Notes: generated by a model not told the origin, from the letters alone. 64,000 nt of DNA from an uncultured bacterium (GCA_949284685.1 CASDWE010000002.1:512476-576475); one strand, 5' to 3'; shown: positions 1 to 9,821, counted from the stretch's first letter. Made by a program: numbers and translations.

Positions 1-12
1 GCTTTGAACTAA
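1..12 (+). CDS. rplD: rplD (L4), last codons only
   Basis: Three in-frame codons (Ala-Leu-Asn) and a TAA end one base before the rplW start. In the S10 operon the gene before rplW is rplD (ribosomal protein L4), so this is most likely its 3' end. The identity rests on gene order alone, since three residues carry no family signal. Confidence 0.5.
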   Translation, partial: ALN

Positions 13-13
13 T

Positions 14-394
14 ATGGCAGAAGAAACAAAAAAAGTTAGTAAGGCAAAAAAGACTACAAAAGCCAAAAAAGAAGAAAAAGTTGAATTAAAATTTGCAAAA
101 CCAACTTTCAAAGATTATGAAGTCATCTTGCATCCGATCATCACAGAAAAAACGATGACACTAATGCAAGAACAAAACAAAATAACATTGAAAGTTCGCC
201 CCGATACAAACAAAACCGAAGTTAAATTAGCTTTCGAAAGAATCTATCAGGTTGATGTCAGTGATGTTGCAATTAGTAATGTCAATAGCAAATCCAAAAG
301 TCGTGGAACAAGATATCCAGGACGTGTCAGTGGATACAAAAAAGCAATTGTCACTGTCAAAGATGGTGAAGCAATCGATTTATTTAAAGAATAA
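14..394 (+). CDS. rplW: 50S ribosomal protein L23 with charged N-terminal extension
   Basis: L23 binds 23S rRNA near the peptide exit tunnel and docks SRP and trigger factor. The L23 core starts near residue 30 and contains the family signature HPIITEKT followed by a C-terminal beta-hairpin region. At 126 residues it is about 30 longer than usual, because of an N-terminal tail rich in Lys and Glu. The start lies one base after the preceding stop, implying translational coupling. A 46-bp gap containing a small GC hairpin separates it from rplB. Identity is secure from sequence and position. Confidence 0.95.
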   Translation: MAEETKKVSKAKKTTKAKKEEKVELKFAKPTFKDYEVILHPIITEKTMTLMQEQNKITLKVRPDTNKTEVKLAFERIYQVDVSDVAISNVNSKSKSRGTRYPGRVSGYKKAIVTVKDGEAIDLFKE

Positions 395-440
395 TGCGTA
401 CGCGCATATTATAAAGTAACTAAATTATAGGAGGAAAAAA

Positions 441-1277
441 ATGTCTATTAGAACTTATAAACCGACGACACCAAGTCGCCGTAACATGACAAACACGACA
501 TTTGAAGAAATTACGACATCCACTCCTGAGAAAAGTTTATTAGTAAAAAAGAATAAAACTGGTGGAAGAAATAACCAAGGCGTAATTACCACCCGTCATA
601 TTGGCGGAGGTCACAAACAAAAATATCGTGTAATTGATTTTAAAAGAACAAAGGATGGTATTCCTGCAATAGTTAAAACTGTTGAATACGATCCAAATCG
701 TAATGCTTATATTTCACTAGTGGCTTACCTTGATGGTGAAAAACGTTACATTCTCTATCCACAAGGATTAAAAGTTGGCGATCGCATTATCTCAGGCGAA
801 TCTGTTGATACCAAAGTAGGAAATACTATGGTATTGGCACACATCCCAGAAGGTAGTTTCATTCATAACGTTGAACTTACTCCTGGTAAAGGTGGACAAC
901 TATGTCGTGCAGCTGGTACAAGTGCACAAGTCCTAGGTAGTGAAGGAAAATACACAATCTTGCGATTAGCAAGTGGTGAAATGCGAAAAGTATTATCAAC
1001 TTGCCGTGCAACTATTGGTCAAGTTGGTAACGAAGATTACAGCTTAGTTAACAAAGGAAAAGCTGGTAAAACACGCTGGTTAGGTGTAAGACCAACAGTT
1101 CGTGGTAGTGTTATGAACCCAGTTGATCACCCTCATGGTGGTGGTGAAGGTAAATCGCCAGTTGGTCGTGATGCTCCTCGTACACCTTGGGGAAAACGTG
1201 CAATGGGTGTGAAAACTAGAAAACAAAAGAAAGCTTCGACACAATTAATTATTCGTCGTCGTAGCGGATCTAAATAA
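441..1277 (+). CDS. rplB: 50S ribosomal protein L2
   Basis: L2 is a primary 23S rRNA binder needed for subunit joining and peptidyl-transferase activity. The 278 residues match the usual ~276. The universally conserved C-terminal loop [16 protein letters not shown] is present near residue 228, including the His discussed in peptidyl transfer. An AGGAGG ribosome-binding site sits 8 bp before the ATG. It is the second gene of the visible S10 segment, followed 20 bp later by rpsS. Confidence 0.98.
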   Translation: MSIRTYKPTTPSRRNMTNTTFEEITTSTPEKSLLVKKNKTGGRNNQGVITTRHIGGGHKQKYRVIDFKRTKDGIPAIVKTVEYDPNRNAYISLVAYLDGEKRYILYPQGLKVGDRIISGESVDTKVGNTMVLAHIPEGSFIHNVELTPGKGGQLCRAAGTSAQVLGSEGKYTILRLASGEMRKVLSTCRATIGQVGNEDYSLVNKGKAGKTRWLGVRPTVRGSVMNPVDHPHGGGEGKSPVGRDAPRTPWGKRAMGVKTRKQKKASTQLIIRRRSGSK

Positions 1278-1297
1278 TCGCAAAGGAGGAAAATGAA

Positions 1298-1585
1298 ATG
1301 GCAAGAAGTTTAAAAAAAGGTGCATTTGTTGATGATCATTTAATGAAAAAAGTTGAAGCATTAGATGCCGCCAACAAAAAAGAAATCATTAAAACTTGGT
1401 CAAGACGCAGCACTATATTCCCAATCTTTGTCGGTCATACCTTTGCGGTATATAACGGTAAAGAACACATCAGTGTTTATGTCACAGAAGACATGGTCGG
1501 ACATAAATTAGGGGAATTCGCCCCAACAAGAACTTTCAGCGGACATCACGGCAACAACGCTGCCGATAAAGCCGCATCTAAGTAA
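1298..1585 (+). CDS. rpsS: 30S ribosomal protein S19
   Basis: S19 lies in the 30S head, partners S13 and contacts the A-site tRNA. The N-terminus [18 protein letters not shown] and the motif [13 protein letters not shown] are family hallmarks. Length is 95 residues against a usual ~92. AAAGGAGG precedes the ATG. It is separated from rplV by 9 bp that contain the next ribosome-binding site. Confidence 0.98.
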   Translation: MARSLKKGAFVDDHLMKKVEALDAANKKEIIKTWSRRSTIFPIFVGHTFAVYNGKEHISVYVTEDMVGHKLGEFAPTRTFSGHHGNNAADKAASK

Positions 1586-1594
1586 GGAGGCAAT

Positions 1595-2104
1595 ATGGCA
1601 CCAAGAAAGAAAAATTCAGAAGTCAGTGTTGCAGAAGTGGAAGAAAAAGAAGTAGTTAAAGAAACCAAAAAAACTACTAAAAAAACTAAAAAAGTTGATG
1701 AACCCACTAAAGCAAAAACTAAGAAAGAAAATAAAAAAGAAAAAGAAGTAGTCAAGGAAAAACCTCCTGTAACTGAAGCGTATGCAATAGCAAGAAATAT
1801 TCGTACGACTCCAAGAAAAGTTCGTCTAGTCATCGATTTGGTAAGAGGAAAAGATGTAAAAGTTGCCTTAGGTATATTAGCAAACGTTAATAAGGCCGCG
1901 ACAAGCGATGTAATTAAAGTAATTAAATCTGCTGCTGCTAATGCAACTAACAACTTCCAAATGGATGAATCAAGATTATATATTTCAGAAATATATGCTA
2001 CAGATGGATTAAAAATGAAAAGATACTTGCCAAGAGCTAAAGGTTCCGCTTCTGGTATGGTAAAAAGATGTAGTAACATCACTGTTAAAGTGAAAATGCG
2101 CTAA
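1595..2104 (+). CDS. rplV: 50S ribosomal protein L22 with long Lys/Glu N-terminal extension
   Basis: L22 lines the exit tunnel and contacts all 23S domains. The conserved core begins near residue 60 (AYAIARNIRTTPRKVRLV) and runs to the C-terminal beta-hairpin (ITVKVKMR). Residues 1-57 are a low-complexity tail of Lys, Glu, Thr and Val, making the protein 169 residues rather than ~112. The ATG follows AAGGAGG by 7 bp, so the tail is part of the natural start. Similar tails occur on L23, L5 and S5 in this operon. Confidence 0.95.
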   Translation: MAPRKKNSEVSVAEVEEKEVVKETKKTTKKTKKVDEPTKAKTKKENKKEKEVVKEKPPVTEAYAIARNIRTTPRKVRLVIDLVRGKDVKVALGILANVNKAATSDVIKVIKSAAANATNNFQMDESRLYISEIYATDGLKMKRYLPRAKGSASGMVKRCSNITVKVKMR

Positions 2105-2121
2105 GGAGGAAATAATAAAAC

Positions 2122-2796
2122 ATGGGTCAAAAAGTAAATCCTGTCGGTATGAGAATCGGTATCAATCGTGATTGGAATTCGCGTTGGTATGCCGATGATA
2201 AACAATATAATGTATTTTTAAATGAAGATATTAAAATTCGTAATTATCTAAAAAAAGAATTAAAAGATGCAATGTTATCTCATGTTGACATTGAAAGACA
2301 AAAAACTGATCGTGGAAATAATGTTGTAATTAGTGTTTTTGTAGCTCGTCCAGGTGCTGTTATTGGCCAAGATGGTGCTAACATTAATCGCATTAAAACC
2401 GAATTAGCAAAAATGATTAACAATGGAACCTTAAGAGTCGATGTTGTTGAAGTCAAACAACCAGATTTAGATGCAACATTAGTTGCTCAATCTATCGCTA
2501 AACAATTAGAAGAAAGAGTAAGCTTTAGAGTCGCACAAAAGAAAGCTATTCAAAGAGTTAGAAAAGCTGGAGCGAAAGGATGCCGTACTCTTGTCAGCGG
2601 TCGTTTAGGCGGTGCTGAAATTGCTAGAAGTGAAGGTTATAAAGAAGGAATCATTCCTCTTCATACACTCCGTAGCGATATCGACTTTGCAGTAGCAGAA
2701 GCCTTAACAACATATGGTATTATTGGTGTTAAAGTTTGGATCTGCCGTGGCGAAATACGTCCACAACCAAAAAATAAAGAGAACGGAGGAGAATAA
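2122..2796 (+). CDS. rpsC: 30S ribosomal protein S3
   Basis: S3 binds 16S rRNA in the head and forms the mRNA entry site. The N-terminus [13 protein letters not shown], the KH domain with its GxxG loop (VIGQDGANI, residues ~76-84) and the C-terminal S3 domain ([16 protein letters not shown]) are all intact. The 224 residues are normal length. It is followed after 2 bp by rplP, whose ribosome-binding site lies in the last codons of rpsC. Confidence 0.98.
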   Translation: MGQKVNPVGMRIGINRDWNSRWYADDKQYNVFLNEDIKIRNYLKKELKDAMLSHVDIERQKTDRGNNVVISVFVARPGAVIGQDGANINRIKTELAKMINNGTLRVDVVEVKQPDLDATLVAQSIAKQLEERVSFRVAQKKAIQRVRKAGAKGCRTLVSGRLGGAEIARSEGYKEGIIPLHTLRSDIDFAVAEALTTYGIIGVKVWICRGEIRPQPKNKENGGE

Positions 2797-2798
2797 AT

Positions 2799-3212
2799 AT
2801 GTTACAACCAAAAAGAGTAAAATATCGTCGTCCTCATCGTGTATATTATGAAGGAAAATCAAAAGCTGGAAATGAGGTTAGCTTTGGTGAATTTGGTCTT
2901 CAAGCAATGGAAGGTGCCTGGATTACCGCTAATCAAATAGAAGCTGCTCGTATTGTCCTATCAAGATATACAAATAGAAGCGGACAAGTTTGGATTAGAA
3001 TTTTCCCCCACATCGGTAAAACAGTGAAAGCGGCTGGTACTCGTATGGGTTCTGGTAAGGGTAATCCAGAATTATGGGTCGCAGTCGTCAAACAAGGCCG
3101 TGTAATGTTTGAAATCGGCGGTGTTAATGAAGCTGATGCACGTGAAGCCTTACGTTTAGCATCATATAAGCTTCCTATCAAATGTAAAGTTATTAAAAAG
3201 GAGAGCAAGTAA
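2799..3212 (+). CDS. rplP: 50S ribosomal protein L16
   Basis: L16 organises the A-site tRNA region of the large subunit. The N-terminus [14 protein letters not shown] and the central [21 protein letters not shown] segment are diagnostic. The 137 residues are standard. It overlaps no neighbour but lies 2 bp from rpsC and 2 bp from rpmC, a tight translationally coupled trio. Confidence 0.98.
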   Translation: MLQPKRVKYRRPHRVYYEGKSKAGNEVSFGEFGLQAMEGAWITANQIEAARIVLSRYTNRSGQVWIRIFPHIGKTVKAAGTRMGSGKGNPELWVAVVKQGRVMFEIGGVNEADAREALRLASYKLPIKCKVIKKESK

Positions 3213-3214
3213 GT

Positions 3215-3418
3215 ATGAAACTCAATGAAATACGTGAGATGACAACTAGCGAATTAAACAACAAAGTTTATGAGCTCAAACAACAGCTCTTCGAACTTCG
3301 TCGTAAAAAAGCCGTTGGTGCATTAGAACATGGAGAACAAGTTACACGCGTTAGAAAAGATATTGCACGTTGTCTAATGGTTCTTCGTGAAAGAGAATTA
3401 AATATTAATGTTAAATAA
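3215..3418 (+). CDS. rpmC: 50S ribosomal protein L29
   Basis: Small two-helix protein near the exit tunnel that contacts L23. The 67 residues include the typical start [18 protein letters not shown] and the family segment [22 protein letters not shown]. Length is normal and it occupies the classical slot between rplP and rpsQ. Confidence 0.97.
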   Translation: MKLNEIREMTTSELNNKVYELKQQLFELRRKKAVGALEHGEQVTRVRKDIARCLMVLRERELNINVK

Positions 3419-3432
3419 GGAGGATGAATGAT

Positions 3433-3771
3433 ATGGAAGAAAGAAATCAACGCATGACCATACAAGGTACAGTCGTTTCAAACAAAAATGACAAGACCAT
3501 CGTCGTCCTTGTTGAAACACATAAAAAACATCCAAAGTATGGTAAAAGTGTTAAATATCGTAAAAAATATTATGTTCATGATGAAAACAATGAAGCTAAA
3601 GTTGGCGATTTTGTAACAATTATGGGCACACGTAAATTAAGTGCTTTGAAAAGATTCCGTTTAGTTTCTATCGACAAACATGCACAAATGTCAGTCAAAG
3701 AAGCTGAAGCAGAATTAAAAGAAGAAATCTTAAATGCTGAAGAAGCAATCGAAAACAAGGAGGGCGAATAA
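3433..3771 (+). CDS. rpsQ: 30S ribosomal protein S17 with acidic C-terminal tail
   Basis: Primary 16S rRNA binder of OB fold. The core carries [17 protein letters not shown] and HPKYGKSVK signatures. I place the start at the ATG at 3433 (MEERNQRM): the upstream in-frame ATG at 3424 abuts the AGGAGG at 3418-3423, leaving no spacing. That gives 112 residues, about 25 longer than usual. The excess is a Glu/Ala-rich C-terminal tail (residues ~85-112). It ends 2 bp before rplN. Confidence 0.95.
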   Translation: MEERNQRMTIQGTVVSNKNDKTIVVLVETHKKHPKYGKSVKYRKKYYVHDENNEAKVGDFVTIMGTRKLSALKRFRLVSIDKHAQMSVKEAEAELKEEILNAEEAIENKEGE

Positions 3772-3773
3772 TT

Positions 3774-4151
3774 ATGATTCAAACCGAAACTAATCTCGTC
3801 GTAGCGGATAATTCAGGTGCTCGTAAAGTTCGTGCCTTCCGTTTGTACGGCGGTAGTCATCGTAAGACTAGTTCCGTTGGTGATGTCATCTTATGTTCTG
3901 TTAAAGATGCCATTCCAAATGGAAAAGTCAAAAAAGGTGATATTGTCAAATGTGTTATCGTTAGAACAAAATATCCAATTCAAAGAAGTGATGGTTCCAC
4001 GATTAAATTTGATGACAACGCTGTTGTTATCATTAATGAAGACAAAACACCTGTTGGAACACGTGTGTTTGGACCTGTCGCTCGTGAATTAAGAGAAAAA
4101 GGCGAAGAAGGATTTATGAAAATTGTCTCTCTCGCCCTTGAAGTATTATAA
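3774..4151 (+). CDS. rplN: 50S ribosomal protein L14
   Basis: Large-subunit protein at the inter-subunit bridge with 16S h14. It starts [19 protein letters not shown] and ends [13 protein letters not shown]-like, both family-typical. The 125 residues are near the usual 122. It follows rpsQ by 2 bp, and the downstream gap carries an AGGAGG for rplX. Confidence 0.98.
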   Translation: MIQTETNLVVADNSGARKVRAFRLYGGSHRKTSSVGDVILCSVKDAIPNGKVKKGDIVKCVIVRTKYPIQRSDGSTIKFDDNAVVIINEDKTPVGTRVFGPVARELREKGEEGFMKIVSLALEVL

Positions 4152-4164
4152 GGAGGAAAGCGAT

Positions 4165-4476
4165 ATGAATATCAAAAAAGGCGATAAAGTTATTGTCATC
4201 GCTGGCCGTGACAAGGGCAAAGAAGGGGTTGTACAAGTTGTATATCCAAAATTGAATCGTCTCGTTGTTGAAAACGTCAACATTAGAAAAAAACATCGTA
4301 AACCAACACAAAAAAATCCTGAAGGATCAATTGTTGAAATATTTGCACCAATTAACGCTAGTAATGTCATGCTAGCGGATCCCAAAAGCAAAAAACCAAC
4401 ACGTGTTGGTCATAAAATGACAAAAGATAATAAAAAAGTTCGAGTCACAAAATTAAGTGGCTCAGAATTAAACTAA
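4165..4476 (+). CDS. rplX: 50S ribosomal protein L24
   Basis: Assembly-initiator protein of the large subunit. It begins with a KOW motif ([20 protein letters not shown]) and continues with the standard [15 protein letters not shown] segment. I choose the ATG at 4165 (MNIKKGDK), 8 bp after AGGAGG. The in-frame upstream extension would run into rplN and lacks its own ribosome-binding site. The resulting 103 residues match the family. Confidence 0.97.
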   Translation: MNIKKGDKVIVIAGRDKGKEGVVQVVYPKLNRLVVENVNIRKKHRKPTQKNPEGSIVEIFAPINASNVMLADPKSKKPTRVGHKMTKDNKKVRVTKLSGSELN

Positions 4477-4486
4477 GGAGGTTAAT

Positions 4487-5122
4487 ATGGCAGAACAAGT
4501 TAAAAAACAAGCAAGCACAAAGAAAACTGCAAGCAAAAAAACAGTCAAAGCCGAACCTCAAGTAACTGAAAAAGTTAATTATGTCAATCGTGTAAAAGCT
4601 AAATATGATAGTGAAATCAAAAAAGCTTTGATGGAAAAATTTAATTACACCAGTGTTATGCAAGTTCCTGCACTTAAAAAAATAGTTATTAATATCGGTG
4701 TTGGAGATGCTTTAACTGATGCAAAAAGATTAGAAGAAGCTGTTAATGAATTAACTCTTATTGCTGGACAACATCCAGTTATTACAAAGGCTAAAAAGTC
4801 CATCGCTAATTATAAATTACGTGCTGGACAAGAAATCGGTTGTAAAGTAACTTTAAGAGGAACAAGAATGTATGAATTCTTCGATAAGTTAGTGTCAATC
4901 GCTCTACCACGTGTTCGTGACTTTAGAGGTATTTCTTCTAACGCCTTTGATGGAAGAGGAAATTACACATTAGGTGTTAAAGAACAATTAATTTTCCCAG
5001 AAATTGATTATGATAAAGTAAATAAAATTCGTGGGATGGATATCGTAATTGTTACAAGTGCTAAAACTGATGAAGAAGCCTTAGCCTTATTAACAATGCT
5101 CGGTATGCCATTTATGAGATAG
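4487..5122 (+). CDS. rplE: 50S ribosomal protein L5 with charged N-terminal extension
   Basis: 5S rRNA-binding protein of the central protuberance. The core begins near residue 33 ([18 protein letters not shown]) and shows [23 protein letters not shown] and DFRGIS motifs. The 211 residues exceed the usual 179, because the first ~32 are a Lys/Ala/Thr tail. AAGGAGG precedes the ATG at normal spacing, so this start is the supported one. Confidence 0.96.
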   Translation: MAEQVKKQASTKKTASKKTVKAEPQVTEKVNYVNRVKAKYDSEIKKALMEKFNYTSVMQVPALKKIVINIGVGDALTDAKRLEEAVNELTLIAGQHPVITKAKKSIANYKLRAGQEIGCKVTLRGTRMYEFFDKLVSIALPRVRDFRGISSNAFDGRGNYTLGVKEQLIFPEIDYDKVNKIRGMDIVIVTSAKTDEEALALLTMLGMPFMR

Positions 5123-5135
5123 AAAGGAGTCCAAA

Positions 5136-5321
5136 ATGGCGAAGACAAGTAAAAAAATAAGTTGTGCTAGACCTAAAAAATTTAAGGTCAGAGAATATAC
5201 ACGTTGTGAGCGTTGCGGACGTCCTCACGCTGTCTATTCAAAATTCCATTTATGTCGTATTTGCCTAAGAGAATTAGCGTATAAAGGCGAAATTCCTGGC
5301 ATGAAAAAATCATCTTGGTAA
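5136..5321 (+). CDS. rpsN: 30S ribosomal protein S14, type Z (zinc ribbon)
   Basis: S14 completes the 30S head. This is the short, zinc-binding form: 61 residues with two CxxC pairs (Cys24/27 and Cys40/43) forming a ribbon, as is usual for the copy encoded in the spc operon of Gram-positive bacteria. It sits between rplE and rpsH as expected. No zinc-free paralogue is seen in this window. Confidence 0.97.
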   Translation: MAKTSKKISCARPKKFKVREYTRCERCGRPHAVYSKFHLCRICLRELAYKGEIPGMKKSSW

Positions 5322-5340
5322 GAAGGAGGAATGTTTAATT

Positions 5341-5733
5341 ATGATGACTGATCCAATCGCGGATATGCTAACTCGTATTCGTAACGCAAATCAATTACAC
5401 CATGAAGTAGTTAAAATGCCTTCTAGTAAGATGAAAGCTGAAATTGCTAAAATCTTAAAAGATGAAGGATTCATTAACGACTATTCTATTAAAGGTGAAA
5501 CAAAAAAAGTGTTAACCATTAACTTAAAATATGCAAGTGATGGTACACGTGTTATATCTGGTTTAAAAAAGATTAGTAAACCTGGTTTACGTGTAAATGT
5601 TGGTTGCAATGAAATTCCAACCGTTTTAAAAGGTTTAGGAATTGCAATTATTTCCACATCAAAGGGCATTATGACTGGTGTCCAAGCACGTAGTTTAGGT
5701 GTTGGTGGCGAAGTTCTCGCCTATATCTGGTAA
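5341..5733 (+). CDS. rpsH: 30S ribosomal protein S8
   Basis: 16S rRNA central-domain binder; in many bacteria it is also the translational repressor of the spc operon. It has the canonical [15 protein letters not shown] start (preceded here by one extra Met, so translation may begin at 5341 or 5344) and the C-terminal [19 protein letters not shown] motif. The 130 residues are normal. A GAAGGAGG site lies 10 bp upstream. Confidence 0.98.
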   Translation: MMTDPIADMLTRIRNANQLHHEVVKMPSSKMKAEIAKILKDEGFINDYSIKGETKKVLTINLKYASDGTRVISGLKKISKPGLRVNVGCNEIPTVLKGLGIAIISTSKGIMTGVQARSLGVGGEVLAYIW

Positions 5734-5745
5734 GGAGGAATAAAT

Positions 5746-6306
5746 ATGTCACGTATTGGTAATAAAGTGATTGATGTCCCAGCCGGTGTCAGTGTAGAAA
5801 TCAATGGATCCGTTGTAACATGTAAAGGTCCAAAAGGTGAAGCCACCTGTGTATTAAATCATGGTATAAGCGCAAAATTAGAAGAAAACAAAATCCATGT
5901 TGTAAGAGAAAATGATACCAAACAAGTAAAACAAAATCACGGTACAAGCCGTGCAAACTTACATAACACTATTGTTGGTGTAAGCGAAGGATATACCAAA
6001 GTTTTACAAATGGAAGGTATTGGTTATAAAGCAGTTATGCAAGGGGAAGATATCATCTTAAATGCTGGATATTCCCATCAAGTAACTATTAAACCTAATG
6101 CAGGTGTTAAAATTTCTGTTGCAACAGTTAACAACAAACCAGAAATTACTGTTTCTGGTATCGATAAACAAGCCGTTGGACAAACCGCAGCAAGAATTAG
6201 AGAAGTACGTCCACCAGAGCCATATCTTGGAAAAGGTATCCGCTATAAGGGTGAACGCATTATCCTAAAAGAAGGTAAACGTGCTGCTGGTGCAGGCAAG
6301 AAATAA
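5746..6306 (+). CDS. rplF: 50S ribosomal protein L6
   Basis: Two-domain protein near the factor-binding site, with starting motif MSRIGNKVIDVPAGV. The C-terminal signature PPEPYLGKGIRYKGE is intact. The 186 residues are slightly longer than the usual ~178, through a short basic tail. It lies 12 bp after rpsH with its own AAGGAGG. Confidence 0.98.
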   Translation: MSRIGNKVIDVPAGVSVEINGSVVTCKGPKGEATCVLNHGISAKLEENKIHVVRENDTKQVKQNHGTSRANLHNTIVGVSEGYTKVLQMEGIGYKAVMQGEDIILNAGYSHQVTIKPNAGVKISVATVNNKPEITVSGIDKQAVGQTAARIREVRPPEPYLGKGIRYKGERIILKEGKRAAGAGKK

Positions 6307-6324
6307 TAAAGGAGGTTAGAAGAT

Positions 6325-6681
6325 ATGATTAAACAAGTTTCAAAAAATGTCGCTCGTATGCGTCGTCATAAACGTGTAAGAAATAAAATTTCCGGCACAT
6401 CAACTACTCCTCGTTTATGTGTTTATCGTTCAAACAAACATATTCATGCTCAAATAATTGATGATACCAAAGGAGTAACATTAGTTAGTTCATCTTCCTT
6501 AACATTAAATTTAAAGAATGGTTCAAATATCGAAGCTGGAAAATTAGTCGGCGAAGATATTGCAAAAAAAGCATTAGAAAAAAATATTAGTAAAGTAGTA
6601 TTTGATCGTTCTGGTTATATTTATCATGGTCGTGTCAAAGCTCTTGCTGAAGGTGCCCGTGAAGCGGGACTAGTTTTCTAG
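6325..6681 (+). CDS. rplR: 50S ribosomal protein L18
   Basis: 5S rRNA-binding protein of the central protuberance. Family motifs [30 protein letters not shown] and [21 protein letters not shown] are present. The 118 residues are normal length. It lies between rplF and rpsE as in the standard spc order, 18 and 9 bp from its neighbours. Confidence 0.98.
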   Translation: MIKQVSKNVARMRRHKRVRNKISGTSTTPRLCVYRSNKHIHAQIIDDTKGVTLVSSSSLTLNLKNGSNIEAGKLVGEDIAKKALEKNISKVVFDRSGYIYHGRVKALAEGAREAGLVF

Positions 6682-6690
6682 GAGGTCATT

Positions 6691-7308
6691 ATGGCAGAAG
6701 AAAAATTAAACCAAACTGAAGAAACTGTTGCTCAAGAAGCTCCAGCAGCAGAAGCAAAGCCAGAACAAAAACCTGAACAAGGACAACGTCGTATACGTCG
6801 TCAAAATCGTAACGATCGACGTGGCGGACGTTTAGATCGCGATAAAAAAGAATACGAAGAACGTGTTGTAAGCATTAATCGTGTTTGTAAAACTGTAAAA
6901 GGCGGTCGTCGTATGAAATTCTCCGCATTAGTAGTTGTTGGAGATGGCAAAGGCCGTTATGGTTTTGGAACAGGAAAAGCAGGTGAAGTTCCAGATGCAA
7001 TCAAAAAAGCTTTAGAAGCTGCTAAAAAGAACATGTTTACTATTCATATTACCAAAAATGGTACTTTAACACATGAAATCGTCGGTAAATATGGTGCTTG
7101 TAGCGTTTTCTTAAAGAGTGCACCTGAAGGTACTGGTATTATTGCTGGTGGCCCTGTTCGTGCGATATTAGAATTAGCAGGTGTTAGAAACGTATGCAGT
7201 AAAGTTTATGGTTCACGTGCACCTATTAATATCATTCGTGCAACTCACCAAGGTTTACAATCTCTTCACACATATAGTGATGTTGTCACTTTACGTGGAA
7301 AAGAATAA
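6691..7308 (+). CDS. rpsE: 30S ribosomal protein S5 with N-terminal extension
   Basis: S5 affects decoding fidelity and the mRNA entry helicase activity of the 30S. The conserved double-stranded-RNA-binding core begins near residue 53 ([19 protein letters not shown]), followed by [20 protein letters not shown]. Residues 1-50 form a Glu/Gln/Pro then Arg-rich extension, giving 205 residues against ~165. In the standard operon rpmD (L30) would follow; here only 37 non-coding bp separate S5 from rplO. Confidence 0.97.
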   Translation: MAEEKLNQTEETVAQEAPAAEAKPEQKPEQGQRRIRRQNRNDRRGGRLDRDKKEYEERVVSINRVCKTVKGGRRMKFSALVVVGDGKGRYGFGTGKAGEVPDAIKKALEAAKKNMFTIHITKNGTLTHEIVGKYGACSVFLKSAPEGTGIIAGGPVRAILELAGVRNVCSKVYGSRAPINIIRATHQGLQSLHTYSDVVTLRGKE

Positions 7309-7345
7309 AATAATTTGTTAAAATTTTAGTTTAGGAGGTGTAAAA

Positions 7346-7786
7346 ATGAAACTACACGAACTTCAAGCAAGTCAAGGTTCTAGAGATAAACATTTCCGTG
7401 TTGGACGTGGTGTTGGTTCAGGTAATGGAAAAACATCTGGACGTGGTCAAAAAGGTCAAAATTCTCGTACTAGCGGTGGAACCAGATTAGGATTCGAAGG
7501 TGGACAAATGCCAATTTATCGTCGTTTACCTAAACGCGGATTCAATAATGTTAATCATCATGAATATGCAGTTGTTAACATTGCTTTATTAAATAGATTT
7601 GAAGATGGTAGTGTTGTGACACCCGCTTTGCTAGTGGAAAACGGATTAGTCCGTAAAGAATATAATGGCATCAAAGTTTTAGGAAATGGTGAATTGAGCA
7701 AAAAATTAACTGTTCAAGCCCATAAATTTTCTAAATCTGCTTTAGATGCTATTGCAAAAGCAGGTGGAAAAGCAGAGGTAATCTAA
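7346..7786 (+). CDS. rplO: 50S ribosomal protein L15
   Basis: Late-assembly large-subunit protein. It carries the Gly/Arg-rich N-terminal extension ([20 protein letters not shown]) and the KRGFNN motif typical of L15. The 146 residues are standard. A GGAGGTG site precedes the ATG by 6 bp. The TAA is followed after a single base by the secY ATG, so the two are probably translationally coupled. Confidence 0.97.
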   Translation: MKLHELQASQGSRDKHFRVGRGVGSGNGKTSGRGQKGQNSRTSGGTRLGFEGGQMPIYRRLPKRGFNNVNHHEYAVVNIALLNRFEDGSVVTPALLVENGLVRKEYNGIKVLGNGELSKKLTVQAHKFSKSALDAIAKAGGKAEVI

Positions 7787-7787
7787 T

Positions 7788-9170
7788 ATGAGGAAAATTC
7801 TCTCCATCTTAAAAAACAAGGAGATCATGAACAGGATTTTCTTCACGATTATGATTCTATTTGTTTTTAGAATCGGTGCACAAATTACTGTTCCTGGCGT
7901 TACTATTACTGGAGATTTATCAAATTATCTTTCCGATAATAATGCGCTGGCACTTATGAATTTATTAGGTGGTGGCACACTTCAAACATTTTCAATATTT
8001 GCTTTAGGTGTGTCTCCATATATTACCGCACAAATTATTATTCAATTATTATCCACTGATGTTTTACCCGCGTTAGTGGAATTAAAAAGACAAGGTCAAT
8101 ATGGTCGTAAAAAAATTGATATGGCAACTAGATATTTGACCTTATTGCTTGGTGCTGTACAAGCCTATGGCATTATTCGTACCATGCAAAGCGGTGTTTT
8201 TGGTGATTATATTCAATTTACTTTATTGGATAATTTAGGTTCATTAGAGTGGATTGGATATGTCTATATTGTAGTAGTCATGATGGCTGGATCAATGTTA
8301 GTGATGTGGTTAGGTGACCAAATTTCTGTTAAAGGTATTGGTAATGGTATTTCTATTATCATTTTCGCAGGAATTGTTTCAAGTTTACCAACTCAATTAG
8401 TTACTGCTTTCGATCGTTGGGTCACTGGCGCTTGGGGTACTGGCAACGAATTAGGAGGAATTTTCCAATTCTTGCTTTATGTATTCGTCTACTTACTCAT
8501 CATTGCCTTTGTTGTCTTTATTGAATTGGCTAAACGTAAAATACCTGTTCAACATGCTGGTAAAAGCGGTGGACAAACCCAGTCTATGGCAAAAGCTAGT
8601 TTCTTGCCAATCAAGCTTAATCCTGCTGGTGTTATCCCTGTAATTTTTGCAAGTTCTATCTTAATGGCACCTAGTGTTATCGTTGCTTTTATTGATAGCG
8701 ATCTTGCTACTGGCTCCTGGCTTAACATTTTCTCTATATCACAAATGTATTTAATGCCAGGTAATTGGTATATGCCTTGGGGTTTATTGATTTATATTGT
8801 CTTAATTTTGTTCTTTACGTTCTTTTATGCCAATATTACTATCAATCCTCAACAGCTCGCAGAAAACTTTAGGAAAAACGGCAGCTATATTCCTGGTATT
8901 CGTCCCGGAAATGAAACCGAACGATATGTTCGCAAAGTTTTAAATCGTGTGACAGTTATCGGTGCATTAGCGTTAACATTTATTGCTGTTTTACCTCCTG
9001 CTTTAACTTTAAGTGGCGTATTTGGCACTGACACTTCCTTAGCCTTAGGTGGTACAGGATTAATTATTGTTGTTGGTGTATGCTTAGAAGTTAATAACCA
9101 AATTGATGGTTTGTTAGCAGGAAAATCATTTGATGAAGTTGTCGCTGGAGGTGCATTGTTAAATGCTTAA
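7788..9170 (+). CDS. secY: Preprotein translocase subunit SecY
   Basis: Channel-forming subunit of the Sec translocase in the cytoplasmic membrane. The 460 residues contain about ten hydrophobic segments. They include the plug and translocon motifs FRIGAQITVPGV, LGVSPYITAQIIIQLL and NPQQLAENFRKNGSYIPGIRPG. Length is slightly above the usual ~430. It overlaps the adk start by 8 bp. Its position between rplO and adk is canonical. Confidence 0.98.
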   Translation: MRKILSILKNKEIMNRIFFTIMILFVFRIGAQITVPGVTITGDLSNYLSDNNALALMNLLGGGTLQTFSIFALGVSPYITAQIIIQLLSTDVLPALVELKRQGQYGRKKIDMATRYLTLLLGAVQAYGIIRTMQSGVFGDYIQFTLLDNLGSLEWIGYVYIVVVMMAGSMLVMWLGDQISVKGIGNGISIIIFAGIVSSLPTQLVTAFDRWVTGAWGTGNELGGIFQFLLYVFVYLLIIAFVVFIELAKRKIPVQHAGKSGGQTQSMAKASFLPIKLNPAGVIPVIFASSILMAPSVIVAFIDSDLATGSWLNIFSISQMYLMPGNWYMPWGLLIYIVLILFFTFFYANITINPQQLAENFRKNGSYIPGIRPGNETERYVRKVLNRVTVIGALALTFIAVLPPALTLSGVFGTDTSLALGGTGLIIVVGVCLEVNNQIDGLLAGKSFDEVVAGGALLNA

Positions 9171-9816
9171 AAATATTATCTTAATGGGTCCTCCTGGAGC
9201 AGGAAAAGGTACCCAAGCCAAACGTTTAGTTTCTCAATTTAATCTCATTCATATTTCTACTGGAGATATGTTTAGAGAAGCAATTAAAGAAAATACATCA
9301 TTAGGCCAAATGGCTGCTAGTTACATCAACAGGGGAGATTTAGTTCCTGATGAAGTAACTATTGGAATTGTTAAGGAAAGATTAGCTAAAAAAGACTGCG
9401 AAAACGGCTTCTTATTAGATGGCTTTCCACGCACAATTGCTCAAGCTGAAGCCCTAAAAAAAATTGGAGAAGAAATCGCACGTCCTATCGATGTTGTTAT
9501 CAATATCGATTGCGATAAAAACGAATTAGTTAGACGCATTTCTGGTCGTCGTGTTTGCAAAAATTGTGGTGCACCTTATCACATCGACACCATGAAACCA
9601 AAAGTAGAAGGTGTTTGCGATATATGTGGCGGACCATTATATCAAAGAAAAGACGATAACAAAGAAGCCTTAGAAGTTCGTTTAGGACACTATATGAATC
9701 AAACTAAACCATTGTTAGATTATTATGAAAACCTTGGTCTTTTAAGAAATTTCGATGGTAGTATTGGTTCAGATATATTATTCGATGAATTATCTAAACT
9801 AATCTTAGGTAAGTAA
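9163..9816 (+). CDS. adk: Adenylate kinase, zinc-lid type
   Basis: Interconverts ATP + AMP and 2 ADP in the cytosol. The P-loop GPPGAGKGTQ (residues ~8-17), the AMP-binding STGDMFR and the DGFPRT motif are intact. The lid contains two CxxC pairs (CKNCG near residue 130 and CDICG near 150), marking the zinc-binding long form common in Gram-positive bacteria. The 217 residues are typical. Confidence 0.98.
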   Translation: MLKNIILMGPPGAGKGTQAKRLVSQFNLIHISTGDMFREAIKENTSLGQMAASYINRGDLVPDEVTIGIVKERLAKKDCENGFLLDGFPRTIAQAEALKKIGEEIARPIDVVINIDCDKNELVRRISGRRVCKNCGAPYHIDTMKPKVEGVCDICGGPLYQRKDDNKEALEVRLGHYMNQTKPLLDYYENLGLLRNFDGSIGSDILFDELSKLILGK

Positions 9817-9821
9817 AGTAT

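Noticed and set aside
394-407. ATGCG-TACG-CGCAT hairpin between rplW and rplB
   Set aside because: Only five base pairs and no T-run; too weak to be a terminator, and no known regulatory element sits here.
1546-2082. Long open frame antisense to rplV
   Set aside because: Shadow of the Lys/Glu-rich rplV codons; no ribosome-binding site, and the product is low-complexity hydrophobic.
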